Below are positions 29,896 through 39,621 of a stretch of 44,820 nucleotides of DNA, piece after piece. The notes below the pieces were generated by a model, which worked only from the letters and a program-made list of their open reading frames with translations, made no database searches and had not been told where the DNA came from. The position numbers were made by a program, and so were the translations under genes. The number at the start of each line of letters is the position of its first letter. The stretch's first letter is position 1. The DNA comes from Paulinella micropora (lineage: Eukaryota > Cercozoa > Imbricatea > Euglyphida), in assembly GCA_009731375.1 (NCBI GenBank), contig BJOX01000050.1, positions 315,454 to 360,273 of the forward strand, in the 5' to 3' direction.

Positions 29896-30426
29896 TTAAA
29901 AACATTTTTGAAATATCATTACTTTCTTTTTTGGTTTATCGGGTTGTTGGTTATAAACATTGACACTAACACGGCTTGTCTTCTTCCCTCCTTTCTTAGG
30001 CTTAGGCTCTTCCTCTTCCTCACTTTCGCTTTCGTCCTCGCTCTCCTCTTCCACTTTCTTTTTTACCACTTTCTTCGCCTTCTTCTGTTTGGCTTTAAGT
30101 TTCATACCCGCAACCCGTTGGGCGACTATATCAACAAAGTCGTGTTCAACCTCTTCATCGCTTTCACTGCTTTCCTCACTTATCTCACCGTACGCTTCTG
30201 CGAGCGTAGCTCCGCAGTCCCGCCCATCAATCATATCCTTAGCCAACTGCTTCTTAGTAATGTGGTCAATCTTTTCATCATTTGTCATTTCTTTCACATT
30301 CTTAGCCTCTTCCTCCGCTAGTAATTCCCTCGCCCTTTCAATCTTTCTCTGCCTAGCATATTGTTTCTTCATTACAGTAGCTTTTTCAAGATTTTTTATT
30401 GCAATCTCTCTATTTCCTCTCGGCAT
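29896..30426 (-). CDS. Charged protein, Lys/Glu-rich C-terminal half
   Basis: ATG 30426 opens 176 codons. The first half is helical with RGNREIAIKNLEKATV and NDEKIDHITKKQLAKD, then GATLAEAYG. The second half is acidic and basic low-complexity (EEESEDESESEEEEEP, then KKGGKK). It lies 34 bases upstream of the integrase start on the same strand. A TTAGATATACAACC motif (30432-30445 on the reverse strand) sits just before its ATG. It is unrecognised. The acidic tail resembles histone-chaperone or core-protein tails only in composition. Confidence 0.6.
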   Translation of the reverse strand: MPRGNREIAIKNLEKATVMKKQYARQRKIERARELLAEEEAKNVKEMTNDEKIDHITKKQLAKDMIDGRDCGATLAEAYGEISEESSESDEEVEHDFVDIVAQRVAGMKLKAKQKKAKKVVKKKVEEESEDESESEEEEEPKPKKGGKKTSRVSVNVYNQQPDKPKKKVMIFQKCF

Positions 30427-30493
30427 TTTTCGGTTGTATATCTAACCAAAAATAATTTTTAATCGGTTTAATTATTATCCAAAATATATACCG

Positions 30494-33400
30494 ATGAGTC
30501 AATTCAAAAGTTTATTAGGTCTTAATGAGCTAGCCGTAGATAGTCTGAACATACTTAACCTTGATTTAACAAACACTAATATTACAGGCTTAAACACTGA
30601 TAGAGTGCCAGAAGATGCTGACCCCGTAAATCTTTATTACACTGACGGACGATTTGATACACGATTGGCTACCAAATCAACAACAGACATTAAAGAAGGT
30701 TAAAATCTATACTACACAGAGCAACGAGTTAGGGACAACGACGAAGTCAAAGCCTCAACTCAACACCGCTCTAATACTTCCAATCCGCACCAAACCAGTT
30801 TATATAATCTCATAGACACAAACATATCCGCACCAACGGTCGGGCAATACTTAACTTATAATGATGTAGATGGTAAATGGAGAAATACAACCATTGGTTC
30901 AATTGATACACTCACAGATGTAGTCATAACCGCACCAGTGGCGATGAATAGTTATCTAACATATAATTCAATAAACTGGGTAAATAAAACATTTCCGATA
31001 AATGTGGATGAAACGGGCAATATTAGTATGGGCGGTAATTTGAATATAACGGGAGTTAATTTACTAAATACCAAAGATGTTGATACTTGGATATCAGAGC
31101 ACGAAGACAATAATGATAAAGTGTCCGCGGATGGTTCAATTAATACACACAGCGATGTTTTAATTNNNNNNNNNNACAGGCACACCAGCAGATAACCAAC
31201 TGCTCATTTATAGCACAGGGCAATGGAGAAATGTTCTTCACCTTTTCTTAGATTGGACGGCACCGCGAATATGACGGGGGCGCTAAATATGGGAGGATTT
31301 AACATAACAAATGTAGGTAATGTCGATGGTATTGATGTTTCGGCTCTTGACACCGCAGTCGTTAAACTAACGGGAGACCAAACCATAACAGGGAATAAAA
31401 TATTTACTACTTATTTGGGTGTAAAAGATTCAAATCCATTAAACACGGGTAAGTCATTCTTCAGTTACAACAATAATATGGGTTCTATTTATTCGTCGGA
31501 GGCAGGTGGAGCAACGGGCTATCCATTATCTATTGTCGGTTCTTCCATAGTCTTCGCCCCAACAACAGGCGGTGGAATAACATTGACTGGCAATGTTTTT
31601 AATTTTAACAGCACAACAGCGATCAGCGGACTTCCAGNNNNNNNNNNAAAAGCATACACTGATACTAAACTGCCAAGGACGACACAACGGCTATGACGGG
31701 CAGTTTAAATATGGGTGGTTTTGCTATTACAAATGTTGGTAATGTTGATGGTATTGATGTTTCTGCCCTTGATACTTCTGCGGTTAAACTAACAGGAGAC
31801 CAAACCATAGCAGGAACCAAAACATTCAGCAACATAATAAATGCTAGTGCGGGGATTGATATGAAAAGCCAAAGCATAACAAATGTTAATCTTGTTGATG
31901 GCGTGGATGTTTCCGTTCTTGATACTTCGGTGGTTAAACTAACAGGAGACCAAACCATAGCAGGTAATAAAAAATTTACATCAACTTTGGAAGTAAGTGG
32001 TTCATCCAATCCTACTACTTTTGACGGCATCGGCATAGCCTTTGATACAAAAATAGGAATGATTGCAGCACAAAAGACAGCAACAGCGACTTGGTATCCG
32101 ATACAAATAACTGGTTCGTATGTTGAGTTATATTCAGGTAATACTTTAATTATAACCGCAACTGGCACTACACTATCTTTGAATAACAACAAAATAACAA
32201 ACTTAGCCACACCATCAGCAACAACGGACGGAGCAAACAAAAGTTATGTGGATACATTAGACGGGCAAAATGTGAAACTAACAGGAAACCAAACCATAGC
32301 AGGAATTAAGACATATAGCAGTGGTGTTGAAATAACGGGAAATTCAATCAATTCAACAACAAAGGGCACATTTATCGTTTTCAATTCTGCCAGTAATATC
32401 GGGTCAATTGCTAGTTTGGATATGAAAACTGCAACATATTACAACTTTGAAATTTCTGCGAAAAAAATAAGTTTTATTATTGATGGGACGATTGTCGGTT
32501 GGGTAAATGCTTCGGGGCTAGATTGTAATAGTAGTAAAATAGCCAACCTTGGAACTCCGACATTAGCGACGGACGGAGCGACAAAAGGGTATGCGGACAC
32601 ATTGGACGGGCAAAATGTAAAACTATCAACAGACCAAACCATAACAGGAAGTAAAACATTTAATGGGGCGAGCACTGTGATAAAATATCTGACTTTAACG
32701 AACAATGCTGATTTTAATAATCAAACTATCACTAATGGCGGAAATATAACATATAATGGGGCGAGGATATTAAACCAAAATGGAGGGGACATATTCTTTT
32801 CACAGACGACAGGAGATTATCAGTATTTCTTATTTACTCTAAATACTGCTACAAGCGGAACCGCAGACCAAAGGGGTTATGTATTTACGAATGTAGCATC
32901 TGATGTAAAAGGGGCGGGACTTTATATTTCAAAACTTTTGGATAATAAAAGTGCTTTGTCTGACATTGTCCGTTTTAACAATGCTGGCGGTATGCGGTTT
33001 TATGGAGCCTTAGATATGAACTCAAACAATATAACAAATGGCGGAACAATAACGGGAACAACAATTACTTCAACCGCACTAACGGCGAGTGGATTAATAA
33101 CAGCAGATGGTGGTTGTAAGTTATCTATTCAAAATAAAGTAGATGGAGGAAATGGACAGGGTATATTTATGTGGGATACAGACAACTCAGGATGGGGGAT
33201 TTATATGGCTCAACCAGGGGCTGGTAAATCATTAGGTGGAGGAACAGCGGTGGCAGGCAACGATATTTCAGGCTTTGCTGTAAGATTTAGGAGTGGTAAT
33301 GCTTCGGCGGATGGTTTTGTGTGGGAAAATTCAGCAGAGCAATTGTTAATGTCATTAAATGGGGCAAACGGCACTTTATGGACAAAAGGATTGATAACGG

Positions 33401-34391
33401 CTAGTGCGGGGATATCAACAACAACATTAACGACGAGCGACAAAATAACAACAGCATCAGGTAAGCCGATAATCATAGGCAACTCAACAAAGGGAGTAGG
33501 AGCAACAGGTGGTTTAGAAATATACGGAACGGCGAGTAATGTCGCAGGAGCACACTTACAAGCAATAACAACGGCGGATGCTTATCCAACATTTCAATTA
33601 TTGAACTGGGCACACGACAATGTCAATTTAAGTTTTGATGCTTATTTTGATGGCACGAACTGGAAATCAAGCCACAGCGGTTCAAACTTTCTAATTCAAA
33701 AAGGTGGAAAACTCGCTTTTTATTATAATTCAGGAATAACGGTGGGAAACAATATATCTTACACTGAGGCAATGAACATTAATACGTCGGGAGATTTAAG
33801 CATCACAACAGCATCCAGCGGATTTTTAACATTAAGAAAAGACCAGGCAATACGTCCAACCCGCAAATATATATGAAAGCAGGAGACTCATCAGGTTATG
33901 CGGTGGTAATGAATACAGGTGGATTATTACACGCTTGGTCGACGTCATTGTCAAATGGTGAAAATAATACAGGATATGTTTTTATGGCAGCAGGAGCGAA
34001 TGTTTGGTCTTCTGGTTCAGACAGGAGATTAAAATCAGATATTAAAACATTAGACTGCGGAGATTGTTGTGATAAACTAATGAAAATAAACTGCTGTTCA
34101 TATTATTTGAAATCAGACGAAAAGAAAGAAAAAAAGAACCACGGATTTATTGCGGATGAAGTAAAAAAAATATTTCCAGAATTTGTATCTGAAAGTGGAA
34201 TAAAAGCAGACGATGGGGATGGAAACTTTGAAGGTATATCATACACGGACTTCATACCAATATTAGTCAGTGCTTTTCAACATACAACTGAAAAGGTGAT
34301 TTATTTAGAAAAGCAAAATAATAATCTAACTAATGATATAGCCGATTAAAAAAACCAATTAGCAGAAATCCGTAATAACAATGCCACCTAG
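30494..34391 (+). pseudogene. Tail-fibre-like protein with S74 chaperone domain, broken
   Basis: It starts at ATG 30494. The N-terminus has LYYTDGRFDTRL and, after an in-frame TAA at 30701-30703, NLYYTEQRVRDN, both typical of phage-like tail fibres. The middle has repeats with MGGF-ITNVGNVDGIDVSALD and LTGDQTI-G-K-F units, about 80-120 residues apart. The C-terminus has GSDRRLKSDIKTLD, the start of a peptidase S74 intramolecular chaperone domain, which trimerises and cleaves itself off. Breaks: TAA at 30701, gaps of 10 N at 31166 and 31638, frame changes near 31240, 31675 and 33845, and a TAA at 34347. In-frame sequence continues from there to the TAG at 34389-34391, overlapping the next gene's start. 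It is probably a receptor-binding fibre. Confidence 0.75.
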
Positions 34392-34728
34392 ATTACACCC
34401 TCCACCTCCACTCATTGATATGGCAGATGGCGAACTAACACCAGAGTTGAAGAACCGTGTTTTGGATATTTCGTTGAAGAATGAAGAAAAAAAAGTAGAA
34501 CACGAATTGGAAGACAACTGGAATTGTTGTTGTATAAAAAACAGACCAACTGATAGCCGACTTATTAAATACTTATTTCAAATGGGTATCATTATCGCCA
34601 TCATCACCCTTTGTATCGTGAGGCTGTCTGAAAAGAACTTACCGTGCGAGACAGCCAACACTTATGTCGGTATTTTAACACTATTGATTGGCATCTGCCT
34701 TCCATCGCCTTCTAGTTCAAAGAAGTGA
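34381..34728 (+). CDS. Small membrane protein with two hydrophobic segments
   Basis: ATG 34381 opens 115 codons. The N-terminal half is hydrophilic and charged with CCC near residue 50. It has two membrane segments, roughly residues 66-84 (FQMGIIIAIITLCIVRLSE) and 93-108, and ends LPSPSSSKK. Small proteins of this layout are common in PLVs, Polintons and virophages. It overlaps the end of the fibre gene by 11 bases and the cysteine-rich minus-strand frame at its 3' end. It is a candidate virion membrane or entry-related protein, inferred from pattern only. Confidence 0.65.
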   Translation: MPPRLHPPPPLIDMADGELTPELKNRVLDISLKNEEKKVEHELEDNWNCCCIKNRPTDSRLIKYLFQMGIIIAIITLCIVRLSEKNLPCETANTYVGILTLLIGICLPSPSSSKK

Positions 34729-34968
34729 GCATTCATATATATGTGTCATATACCATCTATTATCACCCGCACACATCAAAGGCAGTGCCTCATCAAAACT
34801 ACGACACATATTATTTCCGTTATTTATGAAAACACACTTAAATCCAGTATCTACCCCTTGCTTTACACAATAAACACAACTTTCATTTTTTTTATCACTA
34901 ACCCGCGAATAGAAATCGCAGGCGGTCCGACCTAACACAGAGCAAACAAATAATAATATTAATAACAT
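34717..34968 (-). CDS. Small secreted cysteine-rich protein
   Basis: ATG 34968 opens 83 codons. A signal-peptide-like start MLLILLFVCSVLGRTA is followed by a body with about seven Cys, mostly spaced (CDFYS, CVYCVKQ, FKCVF, MCRSF, LMCAG, YECSLL). It is convergent with the membrane protein, overlapping its 3' end by 12 bases, and divergent from the 34995 gene with 26 bases between. Competing plus-strand frames here are poor. The structure is consistent with a small disulphide-bonded secreted or luminal protein. No family is recognised. Confidence 0.45.
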   Translation of the reverse strand: MLLILLFVCSVLGRTACDFYSRVSDKKNESCVYCVKQGVDTGFKCVFINNGNNMCRSFDEALPLMCAGDNRWYMTHIYECSLL

Positions 34969-34994
34969 AATATATTATACAACATATAGAAACA

Positions 34995-35357
34995 ATGAGT
35001 GAGTTCAAATATCAGCGGATTATTTTTCTAAGTAATGATTTTGCGGGCGGTAGCAAGACATTTGACAAAAACATTCAAATGAACTTTACCCCGACCAGAA
35101 TGAATGTTAAGTTTATACACTATATGAATGATATGACTGAAACGAAAACGAAAATCCTTTATATGGACCGCATCGGCATTATCGGCACATTCGCCGACAG
35201 CAACACCGCAAACATTTCAAATCTTAGCTACAACTTAGGTATTATTAATTGGACCGATGGGCAGTATTCGTTTAGGGTATTGAAAACAGACAGCGGAAAT
35301 ATTGAGACCGACCAACTAGCTGGAAGAATTGTTATTTGTTTAGAATTTCTCGGGTAA
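34995..35357 (+). CDS. Unrecognised viral protein, beta-rich
   Basis: ATG 34995 opens 120 codons. The sequence alternates hydrophobic and polar residues (YQRIIFLSNDFAGG, ILYMDRIGIIGTF), suggesting a beta-sheet fold such as a small jelly roll. It is 14 bases ahead of the packaging ATPase gene, with an AT-rich ATTATACAACATATAG leader. It is probably a minor structural protein by context. No domain is recognised. Confidence 0.6.
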   Translation: MSEFKYQRIIFLSNDFAGGSKTFDKNIQMNFTPTRMNVKFIHYMNDMTETKTKILYMDRIGIIGTFADSNTANISNLSYNLGIINWTDGQYSFRVLKTDSGNIETDQLAGRIVICLEFLG

Positions 35358-35371
35358 TATTTATATAAACG

Positions 35372-36192
35372 ATGGAGAAAATCAATAATGTAAAGGTGAA
35401 ACCAGTCAAGCAAAACGGAGATGGCGACAAATTGGCAAAAGGATATAAGTTATTTGAGGAGCCTTATTCTAACATATTTTTGCTTGCCAGAAAAAAATCA
35501 GGTAAGACAACGGCACTGTTTGAAATCCTGAAACGAACTACCGACAGAAAAACAAGAATTGTTATTATTGCCAGCACAATACATAAAGACCACATTTACA
35601 AAGAAATGTTTAAGCACTTCAAGAAGAAGGGAAACCCGATGGCTATATATACATATTTGAAAACGGATGGATATAGTGTGATTGATTACGAATTGGACAA
35701 GCTAAACAAGCCAGACGAAGAGCAAGAAGAAGGCGAGGTTGTGCGGGACGAGAAAGAAGAACCAAAGCCGAAGTTTTTATATTTTGGTAAAGAGGAAAAG
35801 AAGAAGCGGGACAAGCACCAGCAGAAAGACCGAGCAAATACATTACACCAGAAGTCGTGTTCGTGCTGGATGATTTAGGTAGCTCGTTGAGGGATAAGTC
35901 TGTGAGCGATTTGTTAAAGCGCAACAGGCATTTCAAGTCAAAAGTGATTATGAGTTCGCAATACCTAAACGACTTACGACCTGAGGCGATTAAACAGCTA
36001 GACTACCTTCTTATTTTTCCTGGTCAGAGCGTTGATAAAATAGAGCTCGTATACAAGCATCTAGACCTCGGCTACGACCTTGAATACTTCATTGAAAAAT
36101 ATCACGAGGCGACGAAAGAGAGGTTTAACTTTTTGTATGTTGATGCGGTATCTGATGAATTACGAAAGAACTTCAATATTCGCTTAAAGTAA
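35372..36192 (+). CDS. FtsK/HerA-type genome packaging ATPase, one frame break
   Basis: ATG 35372. Walker A is FLLARKKSGKTTAL (Lys 45), in a shape typical of A32-like packaging ATPases. A basic/acidic insert is followed by the Walker B FVLDDLGS in the -1 frame, then a SSQYLNDL (sensor-type) segment and a C-terminal lid region ending NIRLK. The frames change near 35800, at a short A-run in a Glu/Lys-rich stretch, so the protein would be about 270 residues, normal for the family. It drives viral DNA into capsids. It lies between a small structural gene and a basic protein gene, ahead of protease, penton and MCP, as in Polintons. Confidence 0.8.
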
Positions 36193-36212
36193 TTTTATTA
36201 TTATTTATTTTT

Positions 36213-36229
36213 TTTAGAACTATATATAG
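36213..36229 (+). promoter_or_regulatory. TTTAGAACTATATATAG promoter-like motif
   Basis: A T-run followed by TTTAGAACTATATATAG ends directly at the ATG at 36230. It resembles the motifs before the genes at 38743, 41219 and 7601. It is a candidate viral promoter; no transcription start is known. Confidence 0.4.
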
Positions 36230-36532
36230 ATGCCAACATCGCCAGTAATTATTTCAAGACCATCAGGTTATAACATCAGCTACAATCCCAGTATGCCACA
36301 AGCAGGAGGGAAAAGAAAATCAAAAAAGAAACAAACAGGTGGGAAAGTGAATTGGGCCAAGGTCGGAAAAGCGATAGTGGATGCTAATAGGTTTATCAAG
36401 AAGAACCAATTGATTTCAAGGGGTGCTACTTTTCTGAGCGATGTAGGAGTGCCTTATGCGGACCGTGTAGCAAAGGCCGCGATGAAACAAGGATACGGAA
36501 AGCAACGAGGCGGAGCTGTTAAATTTCGTTAG
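36230..36532 (+). CDS. Small basic core-type protein
   Basis: ATG 36230 opens 100 codons, rich in Lys, Arg and Gly. It has GGKRKSKKKQTGGKV, then a helix KVGKAIVDANRFIKK, then RGATFLSDVGVPYADRVAK, and ends GGAVKFR. The strongly basic, helix-containing form suits a DNA-condensing core protein analogous to adenovirus core proteins, and it sits between ATPase and protease. This is inferred from composition and position. Confidence 0.6.
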   Translation: MPTSPVIISRPSGYNISYNPSMPQAGGKRKSKKKQTGGKVNWAKVGKAIVDANRFIKKNQLISRGATFLSDVGVPYADRVAKAAMKQGYGKQRGGAVKFR

Positions 36533-36552
36533 CAGGGGCCTTCGTCCCCCGC
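36532..36552 (+). terminator. CTTCG-loop hairpin after the stop codon
   Basis: GGGG and CCCC arms (36535-36538 with 36546-36549) with a CCTTCGT loop are extended by a GC pair on each side. It begins at the last base of the stop codon. It is a GC-rich hairpin in AT-rich viral DNA, likely an RNA 3' signal. Confidence 0.45.
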
Positions 36553-36618
36553 ACCCCCTACGTTGGGGTTCTGTATTAAACTAAATCTTATATTAATTTT
36601 TTTTCTAACAATATACAT

Positions 36619-38645
36619 ATGAAAAAATTAAGAAGAGGAGGTGCGGAGGCGAAGTCTCTGCGAAAACAACGACCGCCGAGGATATACAGAACCAAAGATG
36701 GTCGGCCATATATTAAAGTGAAAGGCAAACGAGCATATCTCAACTTTGGCGAGAAAACGAATGACCTTTCAACACTTCAAATCGTTAAACTGTTTCTGAA
36801 ATATATGAAAGGGGACAATAAAACGAAGAAAACACGAAAGACGAAAGAGCGAATAGTTAAGTCCGAATTCAATCGCCTTGAACACGAGAACCGCAACCAG
36901 ATACAAAACAACCTGCTGAAAAAATATGAACTAATACACGAGCAGGAGGAAAAGGAAAAGAAGTTAAGAGAACAGGCAGAAGATGAGAAGAAAAGAATGG
37001 AGAGGAAGGAGAATGCGGACATGAAGGAAAGACAAGAAGAATTAATAAGGGAGGCGAACAGAGAGCAAAAACTTATAGAGGATGTAAAATTTGAACAAGA
37101 TAGAAAAAATAATTTAATGTTATTACCACCTTTCCAACCTCAATACATACAAGGACCACCACAAGCACCACCACAAGCACCACAACTAGGACCACCACAA
37201 GCACCACAACTAGGACCACCACAAGCACCACCACAAGCACCACCACACAAGCACCCCAAGCCCCAGAAGAAAAACAGATGCCATTGAAAACAAAAGAAGA
37301 GAAAAAGGCTGAGAAGGAATTAAAAGAAAAATACATTGAATTAATGAAGAAAGCTGGCTTTACAACTAAATTTATTAAAAGTTTGAGCAAAACAGAATTT
37401 ATCAAACTTGGCACAGGAATAGAGAAAGCGATAGCCGATGCCCAATCAGCAGATGAGCAGAAAGAACTGGCTGAACAATACAAAAAAGAATTAGAACAAG
37501 AAAAAAAACTAGCGGAGGCCAAAGCGAAACACTTTGAAATTAAAGATAAAATATCATACATATCCGCAGGTTTAAGAAATGATTACAAGTATCCGAAATT
37601 GGATATACCCAAAACTTTGGGTCCTGCGTTGGAAAAAGAAATGAAAGCTCGGGGCAAACCACCACCAAAAAAAGTTAAAGGAAAACACACGACTGCGGGT
37701 ATGGCACAAGTTATAGTAGATGAAGGTATTGATTTAGGAATAGACCAGAATGAAATGAGAAAGAAACTCGCTGATTATTTGGGAATAAACCAAACGGGTG
37801 CTGGGGCAAAAACGATGGAGGAATTAATACACAAACTTTTAACGATAGCAAAAATTAAGAAATATTTAAAGAAGGGCAAATACAGGAAAAAAATGAAGAA
37901 GAAGGATTATGTAAATAACTTAGTAACCGAAATGAGAAGCGGCCCAAATATTAAAAATCAAGTTTCAAATAATCTCGGTATTCAACCAACCGAGGAAGTT
38001 CCACAGCCAGCCCCCACCACGGATGTAGAGGAAGTTCAACTGCCAGCCCCAGAAACCGCACCCGATACCACCACCGACACCAACACCGAACCCCCGCCCG
38101 ACACAACCCCCGAAATCACCGCCGACACAATTCAACCACAGAAAGAGGGGGAGGGAAGAGGATTGATGACGGATGAAATAGACAATATTATGAAAAAGCA
38201 CGAATGGTATATCGGCACGGTAGCCAGCGATGAAATAAACAAATTGAAACCAGAAAAAAGAAAGAAGTATGGATTTATTATGAACTTGGATAAGTCTAGC
38301 CAACCAGGCTCACATTGGATTGCTGTTTGGGTTGACCTAATTAAAGACGACTCTATTGAAATCTACGACCCGCTCGCACTGTATAATCCGACAGACCTAT
38401 TTCTACACCAAATGAAACAGCTTATTGACAAGAGTAAGCCGAACACATATCTGCTTATGAAGGTTAATCAAGTTAAAAACCAAAGCGACACAACAGATAC
38501 CTGCGGGTGGCATAGTATTAGGTTTTTGTTAGAGCGGGCGAAAGGTAATCGCTTTAAATTCGCCAGCGGATGGACTGACTTAAAAGAAAAAGAAGCGGAG
38601 GAGTTGAAAACACAGAACGGCTACGGCTTTGACACTTTCATTTAG
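36619..38645 (+). CDS. Adenain-like cysteine protease with long N-terminal region, one break
   Basis: ATG 36619. Residues 1-90 include RIYRTKDGRPYIKVKGKRAYL, a stretch seen in several PLV proteins. A coiled coil (about 90-165) and a Pro-Gln-rich linker of QAPPQAPQ repeats follow. The frame changes in the linker near 37240. The next frame holds a Lys-rich region, a PAP-rich hinge, and an Ulp1/adenain-type core with HWIAV (His 346), EIYDPL (Asp 364) and TDTCGWH (Cys 409, counted from the 37278 start). Polinton proteases mature capsid proteins. The product as seen would be about 670 residues, much longer than adenain, but the linker break leaves open whether it is one gene or two. Confidence 0.75.
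36637..36663. repeat. 27-base repeat, copy 1 (in protease gene)
   Basis: An identical 27-base segment starting GGAGGTGCGGAGGCG and ending TCTCTGCGA occurs at 36637-36663 and 38717-38743. It can form a 7-bp RNA hairpin (UGCGGAG with CUCUGCG, G-U pairs allowed). Here it encodes RGGAEAKSLR. Confidence 0.85.
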
Positions 38646-38672
38646 AGCCCGCCAGCAAAAATAAAAAATATA

Positions 38673-38688
38673 TTTTAGAATATATACA
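38673..38688 (+). promoter_or_regulatory. TTTTAGAATATATACA promoter-like motif
   Basis: It lies about 55 bases before the penton ATG at 38743. A T/A-rich run precedes it. It shares TTAGAATATA with the motif at 41203-41213. Confidence 0.4.
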
Positions 38689-38716
38689 ACCTACGGTCGT
38701 AGACAGTAATATACTT

Positions 38717-38743
38717 GGAGGTGCGGAGGCGAAGTCTCTGCGA
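38717..38743. repeat. 27-base repeat, copy 2 (penton leader)
   Basis: It is identical to 36637-36663. Its last base is the first base of the candidate penton start codon ATG at 38743, so here the repeat is 5' leader rather than coding sequence. Confidence 0.85.
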
Positions 38744-39553
38744 TGGAATACCGCGGTGGGCGAAGTAGCAATATTTACTATGTCAATAGCAAAAATAGGA
38801 TAAACGGCACGGACAGTGATTTCACTCATTGATATGAAATCGCTAGACAATCCAACACACTGTAAAATTTTACATATCTATGTTCCTAAATCGTATTACT
38901 CTGTGGCAAGTCCTTACAACACTTTTACTCTGAGTGAAGATGGATATGAGGCGCTAATTACGATACCCGAAGGAAACTACACAATGAACAACTTAAAAAA
39001 TAAACTGGCCGAGGTGCTAACCGCAGACAGCCCCAACGACTACACATATACCGTTACGAGCAACAACACAAACACCGACCCAGAAGACGGCAAGCTATTA
39101 TTTACAGTAGCGAACAATCCCATTAACATTCAACCGCGGTTTATATTTGACACCGAAACACGTATCCACGAAGTAATGGGTTTTGACCGCGACTCAACAT
39201 ATTTCTTTGCTAATAATACCATTAGGTCGCCGAATGTCATAATCTTGACTGGCGAAAAAACATTATATTTACAAAGCGACCTAGTTGGTGAGGGTGATAA
39301 TCACGTGCTCCAAGAGATATATACAGCGAATGAAATCCCGTTTGGCTCTGTTATCTACGACGGCTCTGGTAGTGAATACGGAAGACGGCTATCTACTACT
39401 TCAAGCAATGTGTATCGGTTTTACTTGACTGACGAAAACGACCAACCAGTTAATCTCAACGGGTTAGGTATTGTAATGACATTGTTGATTTACAGGGAAA
39501 CGAATTATTTTAATTTATTTACATCATTTTTTAATTTGTTAAAAAGCCGTTAA
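38743..39553 (+). CDS. Minor capsid (penton-type) protein, one frame break
   Basis: ATG 38743 reads a short segment with NIYYVNSKNRINGTDSDFT, which is typical of the N-terminus of Polinton/PLV minor capsid proteins. It meets TGA at 38824. Coding continues in another frame from about 38816 (IDMKSLDNPTHCKILHIYVPKSYY) to 39553, with FTLSEDGYEALITIPEGNY, NPINIQPRFIF and VYRFYLTD. It is a single jelly-roll protein by family expectation, at capsid vertices. It lies just before the MCP gene, as usual for Polintons. The break needs one extra or missing base near 38823. Confidence 0.75.
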
Positions 39554-39621
39554 TTAATTATTTTATTTTTTCTCATATTAAAATATATAGGACAACCAAA
39601 AACTTCGGGCACTTACACAAA

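Noticed and set aside
37073-37561. Minus-strand frame with Val-Leu-Val repeats
   Set aside because: It is antisense to the protease gene's Pro-Gln linker and has no independent support.
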